Source: Ancylobacter defluvii
GTDB lineage: Bacteria; Pseudomonadota; Alphaproteobacteria; Rhizobiales; Xanthobacteraceae
DNA length: 64,000 nt
NCBI RefSeq assembly: GCF_018390605.1
Contig: NZ_JAHBGD010000024.1
Location: 682,001-746,000, forward strand
Reading direction: 5' to 3'
Part shown: in pieces, positions 9,010 through 17,335 of the stretch
How positions within the stretch are numbered: the first letter of the stretch is position 1
Layout of the letters: every line of letters begins with the position of its first letter
Translations under genes and position numbers: made by a program
The notes under the pieces: generated by a model
The model's database searches: none
Told to the model about the DNA's origin: nothing
What the model saw: the letters and a program-made list of their open reading frames with translations, nothing else

Positions 9010-10347
9010 ATGACCGACCACAGCAACACCCCGCGCACCACCCCCCGCGCCTCGGCCACCTTCGACGAATACACCCTGTCGGAGATCCGCCGCGCCGCCG
9101 CCACCGGCATTTACGACATCCGTGGCGCCGGGGCGAAGCGCAAGCTGCCGCATTTCGACGACCTGCTGTTCCTCGGCGCCTCAATGTCGCGCTACCCGCT
9201 TGAGGGTTACCGCGAGAAGTGCTCGACCGAGGTGCTGCTCGGCACCCGCTTCGCCAAGAAGCCGATTGAGCTGAAGATCCCGATCACCATTGCCGGCATG
9301 AGCTTCGGCTCGCTTTCGGCCAACGCTAAGGAAGCGCTCGGGCGCGGCGCCTCGGCGATGGGCACCTCGACCACCACCGGCGACGGCGGCATGACCAATG
9401 AGGAGCGCGGGCATTCCACCCAGCTCGTCTACCAGTACCTGCCCTCGCGCTACGGCATGAACCCGGACGATCTCAAGCGCGCCGACGCCATCGAGGTGGT
9501 GGTCGGCCAGGGCGCCAAGCCCGGCGGCGGCGGCATGCTGCTCGGCCAGAAGATCACCGAGCGCGTCGCCGGCATGCGCACCCTGCCCGTCGGCATCGAC
9601 CAGCGCTCGGCCTGCCGCCATCCGGACTGGACCGGGCCGGACGACCTCGAGATCAAGATCGAGGAACTGCGCGAGATCACCGACTGGGAGAAGCCGATCT
9701 ATGTGAAGGTCGGCGCCGCACGTCCCTATTACGACACCGCGCTCGCCGTGAAGTCGGGCGCCGACGTGGTGGTGGTCGACGGCATGCAGGGCGGCACCGC
9801 CGCCACGCAGGAGATCTTCATCGAGCATGTTGGCATCCCGACGCTGGCGGCGGTGCGGCAGGCGGTGAAGGCGTTGCAGGATCTCGGCATGCACCGCAAG
9901 GTGCAGCTCGTCGTCTCCGGCGGCATCCGCAACGGCGCCGACGTGGCCAAGGCGCTGGCGCTCGGCGCCGACGCAGTGGCGATCGGCACGGCGGCGCTGG
10001 TGGCGCTCGGCGACAACGACCCGCACTGGCAGGGCGAGTACGAGAAGCTCGGCACCCATGCCGGCGCCTATGACGACTGGCACGAGGGCCGTGACCCGGC
10101 CGGCATCACCACCCAGGACCCCGAGCTGATGAAGCGGCTCGACCCGGTCGCCGCCGGCCGCCGGCTCGCCAACTACCTCGCGGTGCTGACGCTGGAGTGC
10201 CAGACCATCGCCCGCGCCTGCGGCAAGAGCCACGTGCACAACCTCGAGCCGGAGGACCTCGTCGCGCTCACCATCGAGGCCGCCGCCATGGCGAACGTGC
10301 CGCTGGCCGGCACCAACTGGATCCCCGGCAGCAACGGGACTTTCTGA
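9010..10347 (+). CDS. glxD: FMN-binding glutamate synthase-like subunit (GlxD / MgsC type)
   Basis: 445 residues homologous to the central FMN domain of glutamate synthase. The (beta/alpha)8 barrel contains SFGSLSANAKEALGRGA, KPGGGGMLLGQKI, VVVDGMQGGTAAT and SGGIRNGADVAKALALGADAV, the phosphate and flavin binding loops. It starts nine bases after glxC. In the N-methylglutamate pathway this subunit makes N-methylglutamate from methylamine and glutamate; the rhizobial Glx version has no settled function. Sequence alone does not separate the two. Confidence 0.88.
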   Translation: MTDHSNTPRTTPRASATFDEYTLSEIRRAAATGIYDIRGAGAKRKLPHFDDLLFLGASMSRYPLEGYREKCSTEVLLGTRFAKKPIELKIPITIAGMSFGSLSANAKEALGRGASAMGTSTTTGDGGMTNEERGHSTQLVYQYLPSRYGMNPDDLKRADAIEVVVGQGAKPGGGGMLLGQKITERVAGMRTLPVGIDQRSACRHPDWTGPDDLEIKIEELREITDWEKPIYVKVGAARPYYDTALAVKSGADVVVVDGMQGGTAATQEIFIEHVGIPTLAAVRQAVKALQDLGMHRKVQLVVSGGIRNGADVAKALALGADAVAIGTAALVALGDNDPHWQGEYEKLGTHAGAYDDWHEGRDPAGITTQDPELMKRLDPVAAGRRLANYLAVLTLECQTIARACGKSHVHNLEPEDLVALTIEAAAMANVPLAGTNWIPGSNGTF

Positions 10348-10351
10348 TCGG

Positions 10352-10373
10352 ATGCCGCGCTTCGGCGCGGCAT
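10352..10373 (+). terminator. Intra-operon hairpin between glxD and glnT
   Basis: A perfect 9-bp stem (ATGCCGCGC and its complement) closed by a stable TTCG loop, followed by a weak T-rich run. It lies four bases after the glxD stop and could partly terminate, lowering glnT relative to glxBCD, or stabilise the upstream message. Confidence 0.55.
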
Positions 10374-10451
10374 TTGCATTTTCATCGCTTCAACGAGCCT
10401 TCAACGGGCCGGGGAACAGCACGAACACCGATTGCAGCAGGACCGCGACAT

Positions 10452-11753
10452 ATGGCCAACGATCTCGCTCACGCCGCCAAAGAACTCGGCATCAAGTATT
10501 TCCTGATCTCCTATGTCGACCTGTTCGGGGCGCTGCGCGCCAAGCTGGTGCCGGCACAGGCGATAGGCGGGATGCAGAAGGCCGGCGCGGGCTTTGCCGG
10601 CTTCGCCACCTGGCTCGACATGAGCCCGGCCGATGCCGATCTGTTCGCGGTGCCGGATGCCGGCAGCCTGATCCAGCTGCCCTGGAAGCCGGAAGTCGGC
10701 TGGCTGGCCTCCGATCTGGTGATGAACGACGAGCTGGTGGCGCAGGCCCCGCGCAACGTGCTGAAGAGCACCATGCTCGGCGCCGAATCCATCGGCTACC
10801 AGATGAAGACCGGCGTCGAGTGCGAGTTCTTCCTCACCACGCCGGACGGCGCGAAGATCTCCGACGCTTCCGACAACGCCACCAAGCCCTGCTACGACCA
10901 GTCCGCCCTGATGCGCCGCTACGAGGTGATAAAGGAAATCTGCGACTGCATGCTCACCCTCGGCTGGGGGCCATACCAGAACGACCACGAGGACGCCAAC
11001 GGCCAGTTCGAGATGAACTGGGACTTCGACGACGCCCTCGTCACCGCCGACCGGCACGTGTTCTTCAAGTACATGGCGCGCTCCATCGCCGAGAAGCACG
11101 GGCTGCGCGCCACCTTCATGCCCAAGCCGTTCATCGACCTCACCGGCTCAGGCTGCCACATGCACACCTCGCTGTGGCAGGGCGACACCAATTTGTTCGA
11201 GGACGAGGATGGCGAGCTCGGCGTCTCCGACCTCTGCTACAATTTCATCGGCGGGTTGATCCACTCGGCCGACGCCATGTGCGCCTTCACCAACCCGACG
11301 GTGAACTCCTACAAGCGTATCAACGCGCCGCGCACCGTCTCCGGCGCTACCTGGGCGCCTAACACCGTCACCTATACCGGCAACAACCGCACCCACATGA
11401 TCCGCATCCCCGATGCGGGCCGGCTGGAATTGCGGCTGCCGGACGGCGCGGCCAACCCCTATCTGGCGCCCGCCGCCATGCTGGCCGCCGGCCTTGACGG
11501 CATCCAGAACCAGCGTGATCCGGGCAAGCGCCTCGACATCAACATGTACACCGACGGCCACAAGGTGCGCGGCGCCAAGAAGCTGCCGCTCAACCTGCTT
11601 GACGCCCTGCGGGCGCTGGAGAAGTCGAACGTGCTGCGCAACGCGCTGGGCGCGCCGGTGGTCGACGGCTTCCTCAAGCTGAAGCACGAGGAATGGAACG
11701 CCTATTCGCGCCACCTCACCCAGTGGGAGCGCGACAACACGCTGGATATCTGA
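10452..11753 (+). CDS. glnT: Type III glutamine synthetase-like ligase (GlnT / gamma-glutamylmethylamide synthetase GmaS type)
   Basis: 433 residues of the glutamine synthetase fold. ATP and metal-binding stretches are present: VECEFFL (Glu residues), ENW-like QFEMNWDF, GSGCHMHTSLW with its catalytic His, and NRTHMIRIP. The N-terminal region that carries the ammonia-site aspartate in classical GS reads FATWLDMSPAD, a feature shared by GlnT and GmaS proteins. Following glxBCD, it could make gamma-glutamylmethylamide from methylamine and glutamate, the first step of the N-methylglutamate pathway, or glutamine in the rhizobial Glx system. A strong terminator follows. Confidence 0.85.
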   Translation: MANDLAHAAKELGIKYFLISYVDLFGALRAKLVPAQAIGGMQKAGAGFAGFATWLDMSPADADLFAVPDAGSLIQLPWKPEVGWLASDLVMNDELVAQAPRNVLKSTMLGAESIGYQMKTGVECEFFLTTPDGAKISDASDNATKPCYDQSALMRRYEVIKEICDCMLTLGWGPYQNDHEDANGQFEMNWDFDDALVTADRHVFFKYMARSIAEKHGLRATFMPKPFIDLTGSGCHMHTSLWQGDTNLFEDEDGELGVSDLCYNFIGGLIHSADAMCAFTNPTVNSYKRINAPRTVSGATWAPNTVTYTGNNRTHMIRIPDAGRLELRLPDGAANPYLAPAAMLAAGLDGIQNQRDPGKRLDINMYTDGHKVRGAKKLPLNLLDALRALEKSNVLRNALGAPVVDGFLKLKHEEWNAYSRHLTQWERDNTLDI

Positions 11754-11782
11754 GGCGGGGTCGCCTTTATCGGAACGGCATC

Positions 11783-11813
11783 ATGCCCGGCCTCGTGCCG
11801 GGCATTTTGTTTT
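11783..11813 (+). terminator. Intrinsic terminator after glnT
   Basis: Stem ATGCCCGGC / GCCGGGCAT with a CTCGT loop followed by TTTTGTTTT, 30 bases after the glnT stop. The ATGCCCGG..CCGGGCAT core also recurs after the tctC-type gene (near 42190-42212) without the T run, so it belongs to a dispersed hairpin type. Confidence 0.85.
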
Positions 11814-11831
11814 GGGTAGTAGCAGCCAAGC

Positions 11832-11944
11832 TATCCCTCTCCCCGTCGGGGAGAGTTGGCCCGCGAAGCGGGTCGGCGAGGGGGGACGACATCGGGAAGC
11901 GTTGAGACCCCTCACCCCAGTCCTCTCCCCCACGGGGAGAGGGA
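11832..11944. repeat. Dispersed palindromic repeat, family A, copy 2
   Basis: Same architecture as the copy at 3256-3372: CTCTCCCCG..CGGGGAGAG hairpins at both ends and GCCCGCGAAGCGGGTCGGCGAGG in between, here in the opposite orientation. Noncoding. Confidence 0.85.
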
Positions 11945-12000
11945 AGCTCCTCACCTCCCCATCACGTCCCTCAGGGACGGAGGCTCTGCCCCCCACCCGC

Positions 12001-13440
12001 TCACTCCCCTACCTCGAACGGCACCACGCCGCGCCGATCCGGGTCGAGCACGATTTCGCGATCGAGCGGCGGGAAGGCCCGGTCCGGGCATTGGGTGCGC
12101 GGGCAGATGCGGCAATTGACGCCCAGCGGCGCGATGCCGGCGGCCTTCAGGTCTATCCCGTCGGCATAGACGATCTCCCCGGCATAGGAGAGCTCGCAGC
12201 CGATGCCGAGCGCGTAGCGCCGCTCGCGCTGGCCGAAGCGCTGGGCCGGCTTGGCCGTTCCCCGCGCCAGGCAGAGATAGCGCACCCCATCCGGCATCTC
12301 GCCGAGCTGCGCCAGCAGCTTCGAGGGTTGCTCGAAGGCCTCGTGCACGTTCCACACCGGGCAGGCTCCGCCATAGCGGGCGAACTGGAAGCGGGTGGCA
12401 CTGTGACGCTTGATGACGTTGCCGGCGCGATCGACCTTGAGGAAATAGAACGGCACCCCCTTCTCGCCCGGCCGTTGCAGGGTCGAGAGCCGATGACAGA
12501 CCTGCTCGAGGCTGGCACCGGTGATGGCCGCGAGAAGATCGAGATCGTGCCGCTTCTCGCGCGCCAGCCGAGCGAAGCGGCGATAGGGCAGGATCAGCGC
12601 CCCGGCATAATAGTTCTGCAAGGACAGCCGGCACACCTCGCGGGCGGCGGTGCTGCGGAAGCCCGCCTCCGTCACGTGAGCGTCGATCAGCTCGCCCTGT
12701 TCGAAGCGGGCGATCAGCGTGGCGAGACGGAAGAGCCGGCTGGCGGGATCGAGCCCGCGCGCGAGCGTCGCCACCCGGCGGTGACGGTCGAAGCGCAAAA
12801 GCGGCGCGTCGACCGCATCGGGCGGCGCGGTCTCGACGCCGATATCGTGGCGCTCGCGCAAATGCCGCTCCAGCACCGCACCGGCATCCGGACGGGCGAA
12901 CAGGTCGAGCGCCGCGCTCATTTCCTCCGCCGCCCGGTCGAGGCCGTCGACATAGTTGTCGATGTAGTGGAAATGGTCGCGCACCTCCTCATAGGGCGCG
13001 AGGTTGCGCGCCTCGCCCTCCGCCTCGCCGCCGGCGGCCGCCAAGGTGACCGCATCGTCGAGCGCGGCGCGCCGCTCCACCAGCCGCCGCATCGCGCCGT
13101 GCAGGCGCAGGAAGGCGTGGGCGAAGGCCGGGGCGTGGGTGGTGGCGTTCTTCAGATCCTGCAGGCTCGGCTCCAGCCCGCGGAACACCGGATCGGCCAG
13201 CGCCTCGCGCAGATCGGCGACGATGCGGTCGAGGTCGTCGGCGCCGAAGCGGGTGATGTCGAGATCGAAGATGCGACCGATGGCGAGCAGCACCGCCGCG
13301 GTGAGCGGGCGCTGGTTGCTCTCGATCTGGTTGATGTAGCTCGGCGACAGCGAAAGCCGCCGGGCGAAATCCATCTGGGTAAGGCCGAGCCTTTCGCGCA
13401 GATTGCGCACCGCATGGCCGGCGAATACCTTCTTTGACAT
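12001..13440 (-). CDS. pccR: Short-chain fatty acyl-CoA regulator (PccR/ScfR/RamB family)
   Basis: 479 residues. A Cro/C1 helix-turn-helix lies at the N-terminus (about 8-62, [31 protein letters not shown]), followed by an IrrE-like (M78) middle domain and the ScfR C-terminal domain with the cysteine cluster [14 protein letters not shown]. In Rhodobacter, PccR activates propionyl-CoA carboxylase genes, and here the gene is divergent from pccB, which fits. The start at 13440 has a GGGAGA ribosome site seven bases away; the upstream extension of the frame runs into a palindromic repeat and is not used. Confidence 0.9.
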   Translation of the reverse strand: MSKKVFAGHAVRNLRERLGLTQMDFARRLSLSPSYINQIESNQRPLTAAVLLAIGRIFDLDITRFGADDLDRIVADLREALADPVFRGLEPSLQDLKNATTHAPAFAHAFLRLHGAMRRLVERRAALDDAVTLAAAGGEAEGEARNLAPYEEVRDHFHYIDNYVDGLDRAAEEMSAALDLFARPDAGAVLERHLRERHDIGVETAPPDAVDAPLLRFDRHRRVATLARGLDPASRLFRLATLIARFEQGELIDAHVTEAGFRSTAAREVCRLSLQNYYAGALILPYRRFARLAREKRHDLDLLAAITGASLEQVCHRLSTLQRPGEKGVPFYFLKVDRAGNVIKRHSATRFQFARYGGACPVWNVHEAFEQPSKLLAQLGEMPDGVRYLCLARGTAKPAQRFGQRERRYALGIGCELSYAGEIVYADGIDLKAAGIAPLGVNCRICPRTQCPDRAFPPLDREIVLDPDRRGVVPFEVGE

Positions 13441-13470
13441 CGGCGTCTCCCGAGGTGGGCGCCCTGATAC

Positions 13471-13582
13471 AACCTCATCCGGAGGTGCGAGCGCAGCGAG
13501 CCTCGAAGGATGCTCGTCCAGGCGCACCCGGTGGACCATCCTTCGAAGCCCGGCCGATGGCCGGGCACCTCAGGATGAGGTT
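13471..13582. repeat. Palindromic repeat, family B
   Basis: A long imperfect inverted repeat. The outer arms AACCTCATCC and GGATGAGGTT enclose CGAAGGATG / CATCCTTCG and a central GCCCGGCCGATGGCCGGGC hairpin. It resembles repeats common between genes in Hyphomicrobiales and is unrelated in sequence to family A. It fills the first third of the pccR-pccB gap. Confidence 0.75.
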
Positions 13583-13634
13583 CATCGGGAAATGACGGAG
13601 TGCGACTTCGCCTCGCCGCTACCCATCGTCGATC

Positions 13635-13673
13635 TTGTGAAATTTTTACAAATTTACGATCCGCATTTTCACA
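13635..13673. promoter_or_regulatory. AT-rich element between pccR and pccB, possible PccR operator
   Basis: The 325-base gap between divergent pccR and pccB has one AT-rich patch. It contains TTGTGAAA and TTTACAAA-like half sites and a distant inverted pair TGTGAAA (13636-13642) / TTTCACA (13667-13673). The known Rhodobacter PccR motif is a pair of TTTGCAAA boxes, which this only partly resembles. It is the best operator candidate in the gap, at low confidence. Confidence 0.35.
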
Positions 13674-13765
13674 GCTTATCGTGCGGGTCACAAGGGCTTA
13701 GAAGAAGTGCAACGACCGGGCGCCCATCCGACTTTCCAGTTGGCGCCCCCGAGAAGGTGCCTGCC

Positions 13766-15298
13766 ATGAAGCATATCCTCGACGAACTCGACCAGCGCCG
13801 CGCCGATGCCCGCCTGGGGGGCGGCGAGAAGCGCATCGCCGCCCAGCACAAGCGTGGCAAGCTCACCGCCCGCGAGCGCATCGAGCTCCTGCTCGACAGC
13901 GGCTCCTTCGAGGAGTTCGACACCTTCGTCGAGCATCGCTGCACCGATTTCGGCATGGAGAAGGTGAAGACCCCCGGCGACGGCGTGGTCACCGGCTGGG
14001 GCACGGTCAATGGCCGGCAGGTCTTCGTGTTCGCCAAGGACTTCACGGTGTTCGGCGGCTCGCTATCGGAGGCTCATGCCGCCAAGATCACCAAGATCCA
14101 GGACATGGCGCTCAAGACCCGCTCGCCGATCATCGGCCTGTTCGATGCCGGCGGGGCGCGCATCCAGGAAGGCGTCGCCGCGCTCGGCGGCTATGGCGAG
14201 GTGTTCAAGCGCAACGTCGTCGCCTCCGGCGTCATCCCGCAGATCTCGGTGATCATGGGTCCGTGCGCCGGCGGCGACGTCTATTCGCCGGCGATGACCG
14301 ACTTCATCTTCATGGTGCGCGACACCTCCTACATGTTCGTCACCGGCCCGGATGTGGTGAAGACCGTCACCAATGAGACCGTCACCGCCGAGGAGTTGGG
14401 CGGCGCCAAGGTGCACACGTCCAAGTCCTCGGTCGCCGATGGTGCCTTCGACAATGATGTCGAATGCCTCCTCCAGATGCGCCGGCTGATCGACTTCCTG
14501 CCGGCCAACAACCAGTCCGGCGTGCCGCAATGGCCGAGTTTCGACGATGGCGAGCGGCTCGACGCCTCGCTCGACACGCTGGTGCCGGATAATCCGAACA
14601 AGCCCTACGACATCAAGGAGCTGATCGGAAAAGTCGTCGACGAGGGCGACTTCTTCGAGATCCAGGCCACGTTCGCCGGCAACATCGTCACCGGCTTCGG
14701 CCGCGTCGAGGGCCGCACGGTCGGCATCGTCGCCAACCAGCCGATGGTGCTGGCCGGCGTGCTCGACTCGGATGCCTCGCGCAAGGCGGCGCGCTTCGTG
14801 CGCTTCTGCGACGCCTTCGAGATCCCGATCCTCACCTTCGTCGACGTGCCGGGATTTTTGCCCGGCACGGCGCAGGAATATGGCGGGCTGATCAAGCATG
14901 GCGCCAAGCTCTTGTTCGCCTATTCGCAGGCCACCGTGCCGCTGATCACCGTGATTACCCGCAAGGCCTTCGGCGGCGCTTATGACGTGATGGCCTCCAA
15001 GCATGTCGGCGGCGACGTCAACTATGCCTGGCCGACGGCGCAGATCGCGGTGATGGGCGCCAAGGGGGCGGTGGAGATCATCTTCCGCGCCGACATCGAC
15101 GATCCCGCCAAGATCGCCGCGCGCACCAAGGAATATGAGCAGCGTTTCCTCTCGCCCTTCGTGGCGGCCGAGCGCGGCTATATCGACGAGGTGATCGCGC
15201 CACGCACCACCCGCAAGCGCATCGCCCGCGCGCTCGCCATGCTGCGCTCCAAGCATGTCGAGGCGCCCATGAAGAAGCACGACAACCTGCCGCTGTGA
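13766..15298 (+). CDS. pccB: Propionyl-CoA carboxylase beta subunit
   Basis: 510 residues, the usual length. This is the carboxyltransferase subunit that moves CO2 from carboxybiotin to propionyl-CoA. Two crotonase-like halves are visible, with [19 protein letters not shown] and [12 protein letters not shown] in the first and [15 protein letters not shown] and [13 protein letters not shown] in the second, the acyl-CoA and biotin pockets of the family. The start at ATG 13766 matches the family N-terminus [20 protein letters not shown]. The next gene, pccA, begins nine bases after the stop. Confidence 0.95.
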   Translation: MKHILDELDQRRADARLGGGEKRIAAQHKRGKLTARERIELLLDSGSFEEFDTFVEHRCTDFGMEKVKTPGDGVVTGWGTVNGRQVFVFAKDFTVFGGSLSEAHAAKITKIQDMALKTRSPIIGLFDAGGARIQEGVAALGGYGEVFKRNVVASGVIPQISVIMGPCAGGDVYSPAMTDFIFMVRDTSYMFVTGPDVVKTVTNETVTAEELGGAKVHTSKSSVADGAFDNDVECLLQMRRLIDFLPANNQSGVPQWPSFDDGERLDASLDTLVPDNPNKPYDIKELIGKVVDEGDFFEIQATFAGNIVTGFGRVEGRTVGIVANQPMVLAGVLDSDASRKAARFVRFCDAFEIPILTFVDVPGFLPGTAQEYGGLIKHGAKLLFAYSQATVPLITVITRKAFGGAYDVMASKHVGGDVNYAWPTAQIAVMGAKGAVEIIFRADIDDPAKIAARTKEYEQRFLSPFVAAERGYIDEVIAPRTTRKRIARALAMLRSKHVEAPMKKHDNLPL

Positions 15299-15307
15299 GG
15301 CTCCGTA

Positions 15308-17323
15308 ATGTTCAGTAAGATCCTCATCGCGAACCGTGGCGAGATCGCCTGCCGCGTCATCAAGACCGCCCGCCGCATGGGCATCAAAACCGTCGCGGTC
15401 TATTCCGATGCCGACAAGGATGCGCTGCACGTCTCCATGGCGGATGAAGCGGTGCATATCGGCGCCGCGCCGGCCGCGCAGTCCTATCTCTTGATCGACC
15501 GCATCATCGCCGCCTGCAAACAGACCGGCGCCGAGGCGGTGCATCCCGGCTACGGCTTCCTGTCCGAGCGCGCTGCCTTCCCGGAAGCGCTCGCGAAGGA
15601 AGGCATCGTCTTCATCGGCCCCAACCCCGGCGCCATCGAGGCGATGGGCGACAAGATCGAATCCAAGAAGGCCGCCGCCGCCGCGAATGTCTCCACCGTC
15701 CCCGGCTATCTCGGCGTGATCGAGGATGCCACGCAGGCGGCGACCATCGCCGACGAGATCGGCTATCCGGTGATGATCAAGGCTTCGGCCGGCGGTGGCG
15801 GCAAGGGCATGCGCATCGCCCATTCCCGCGACGAGGTGCAGGACGGCTTCGACCGTGCCCGCTCGGAGGCCAAGTCCTCCTTCGGCGACGACCGGGTGTT
15901 CGTCGAGAAATTCATCGTCGACCCGCGCCACATCGAGATCCAGGTGCTCGGCGACAAGCACGGCAACGTCGTCTATCTCGGCGAGCGCGAATGCTCGATC
16001 CAGCGCCGCAACCAGAAGGTCATCGAGGAAGCCCCCTCGCCGCTGCTCGACGAGGCGACTCGCCGGAGGATGGGCGAGCAGGCCGTCGCGCTGGCGAAAG
16101 CGGTGAACTATGACAGCGCCGGCACGGTGGAGTTCGTCGCCGGGCAGGACAAGTCGTTTTACTTCCTTGAGATGAACACCCGCCTGCAGGTGGAGCATCC
16201 GGTCACCGAACTCATCACCGGCATCGATCTGGTCGAGCAGATGATCCGCGTCGCCGCAGGCGAGCCCCTCGCTTTCACCCAGGCCGATGTGAAGCTGAAG
16301 GGCTGGGCGGTGGAGAGCCGCGTCTATGCCGAGGATCCCTATCGCAATTTCCTGCCCTCGATCGGCCGCCTTACCCGCTATCGTCCCCCAGTCGAGGGAG
16401 TGAAGGAGGGCGTCACGGTACGCAACGATACCGGCGTCTATGAGGGCGGCGAGATCTCGCTCTATTACGACCCGATGATCGCCAAGCTGATCACCCACGC
16501 GCCGACGCGGGCGCAGGCGATCGAGGCGCAGGCTGACGCGCTCGATGCTTTCGCCATTGACGGCATCCAGCACAACATCCCCTTCCTCTCGGCGCTGATG
16601 GACCATCCGCGCTGGCGCGAGGGACAGCTGTCCACCGGCTTCATCGCCGAGGAATACAGGGGCGGTTTCGCCGGCGCGGGGCTGACGCCTGCCCTCACCC
16701 GCCGCCTCGCCGCGGTGGCGGCGGTGATCGACAATATCGGCAATGCCCGCAAGCGGGCGATCTCCCAGCAATTGCCGGGACGCGTCGTGGAGTTCCAGCA
16801 TCGCCGGGTGGTGCGGCTGGGCGAAGTGTCGCTGTGCTGCGAAGTCGACCGCGCGGCCGGCGGTTTCATCGTCACCGTCCTCGATCCGCAAGGGCGCCCG
16901 GCCGGCACGCATGAGCTGCGCTCGGGCTGGAAGCCGGGAGAGCCGGTCTGGCAGGGGACATTCGACGATGACCGGATCAGCGTGCAGGTGCGCCCGCGGC
17001 TGAACGGCGTCGCGCTTGGCCATCGCGGCGTGGCGGTGGCGGCGGTCGTCTATACCGAGCGCGAGGCCGAGCTGGCCGCCCTGATGCCCGAGAAGCTGGA
17101 GCCCGGCAGCGGCAAGCAACTGCTCTGCCCGATGCCGGGGCTGGTGGTTTCCATCGCCGTCTCCGAAGGGCAGGAGGTGAAGGCCGGCGAGGCGCTCGCC
17201 GTCGTCGAGGCGATGAAGATGGAGAACGTGCTGCGCGCCGAGCGCGACGCCACGGTGAAGAAGGTGCTCGCCAAGGCCGGCGACAGCCTCGCCGTCGATG
17301 CCGTCATCCTCGAATTCGCCTGA
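15308..17323 (+). CDS. pccA: Propionyl-CoA carboxylase alpha subunit (biotin carboxylase and biotin carrier)
   Basis: 671 residues. The order is biotin carboxylase (about 1-445, with the ATP-grasp loop KASAGGGGKGMRIA and EMNTRLQVEHPVTE), the BT linker domain, and a C-terminal biotinyl domain with EAMKMEN, the biotinylated Lys being about residue 637. It carboxylates biotin at the expense of ATP for PccB. It is tightly spaced between pccB and mutA, so the enzyme pair and the mutase are made together. In methylotrophic alphaproteobacteria the same pair also serves the ethylmalonyl-CoA pathway. Confidence 0.95.
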   Translation: MFSKILIANRGEIACRVIKTARRMGIKTVAVYSDADKDALHVSMADEAVHIGAAPAAQSYLLIDRIIAACKQTGAEAVHPGYGFLSERAAFPEALAKEGIVFIGPNPGAIEAMGDKIESKKAAAAANVSTVPGYLGVIEDATQAATIADEIGYPVMIKASAGGGGKGMRIAHSRDEVQDGFDRARSEAKSSFGDDRVFVEKFIVDPRHIEIQVLGDKHGNVVYLGERECSIQRRNQKVIEEAPSPLLDEATRRRMGEQAVALAKAVNYDSAGTVEFVAGQDKSFYFLEMNTRLQVEHPVTELITGIDLVEQMIRVAAGEPLAFTQADVKLKGWAVESRVYAEDPYRNFLPSIGRLTRYRPPVEGVKEGVTVRNDTGVYEGGEISLYYDPMIAKLITHAPTRAQAIEAQADALDAFAIDGIQHNIPFLSALMDHPRWREGQLSTGFIAEEYRGGFAGAGLTPALTRRLAAVAAVIDNIGNARKRAISQQLPGRVVEFQHRRVVRLGEVSLCCEVDRAAGGFIVTVLDPQGRPAGTHELRSGWKPGEPVWQGTFDDDRISVQVRPRLNGVALGHRGVAVAAVVYTEREAELAALMPEKLEPGSGKQLLCPMPGLVVSIAVSEGQEVKAGEALAVVEAMKMENVLRAERDATVKKVLAKAGDSLAVDAVILEFA

Positions 17324-17335
17324 GGAGCCGGAACC

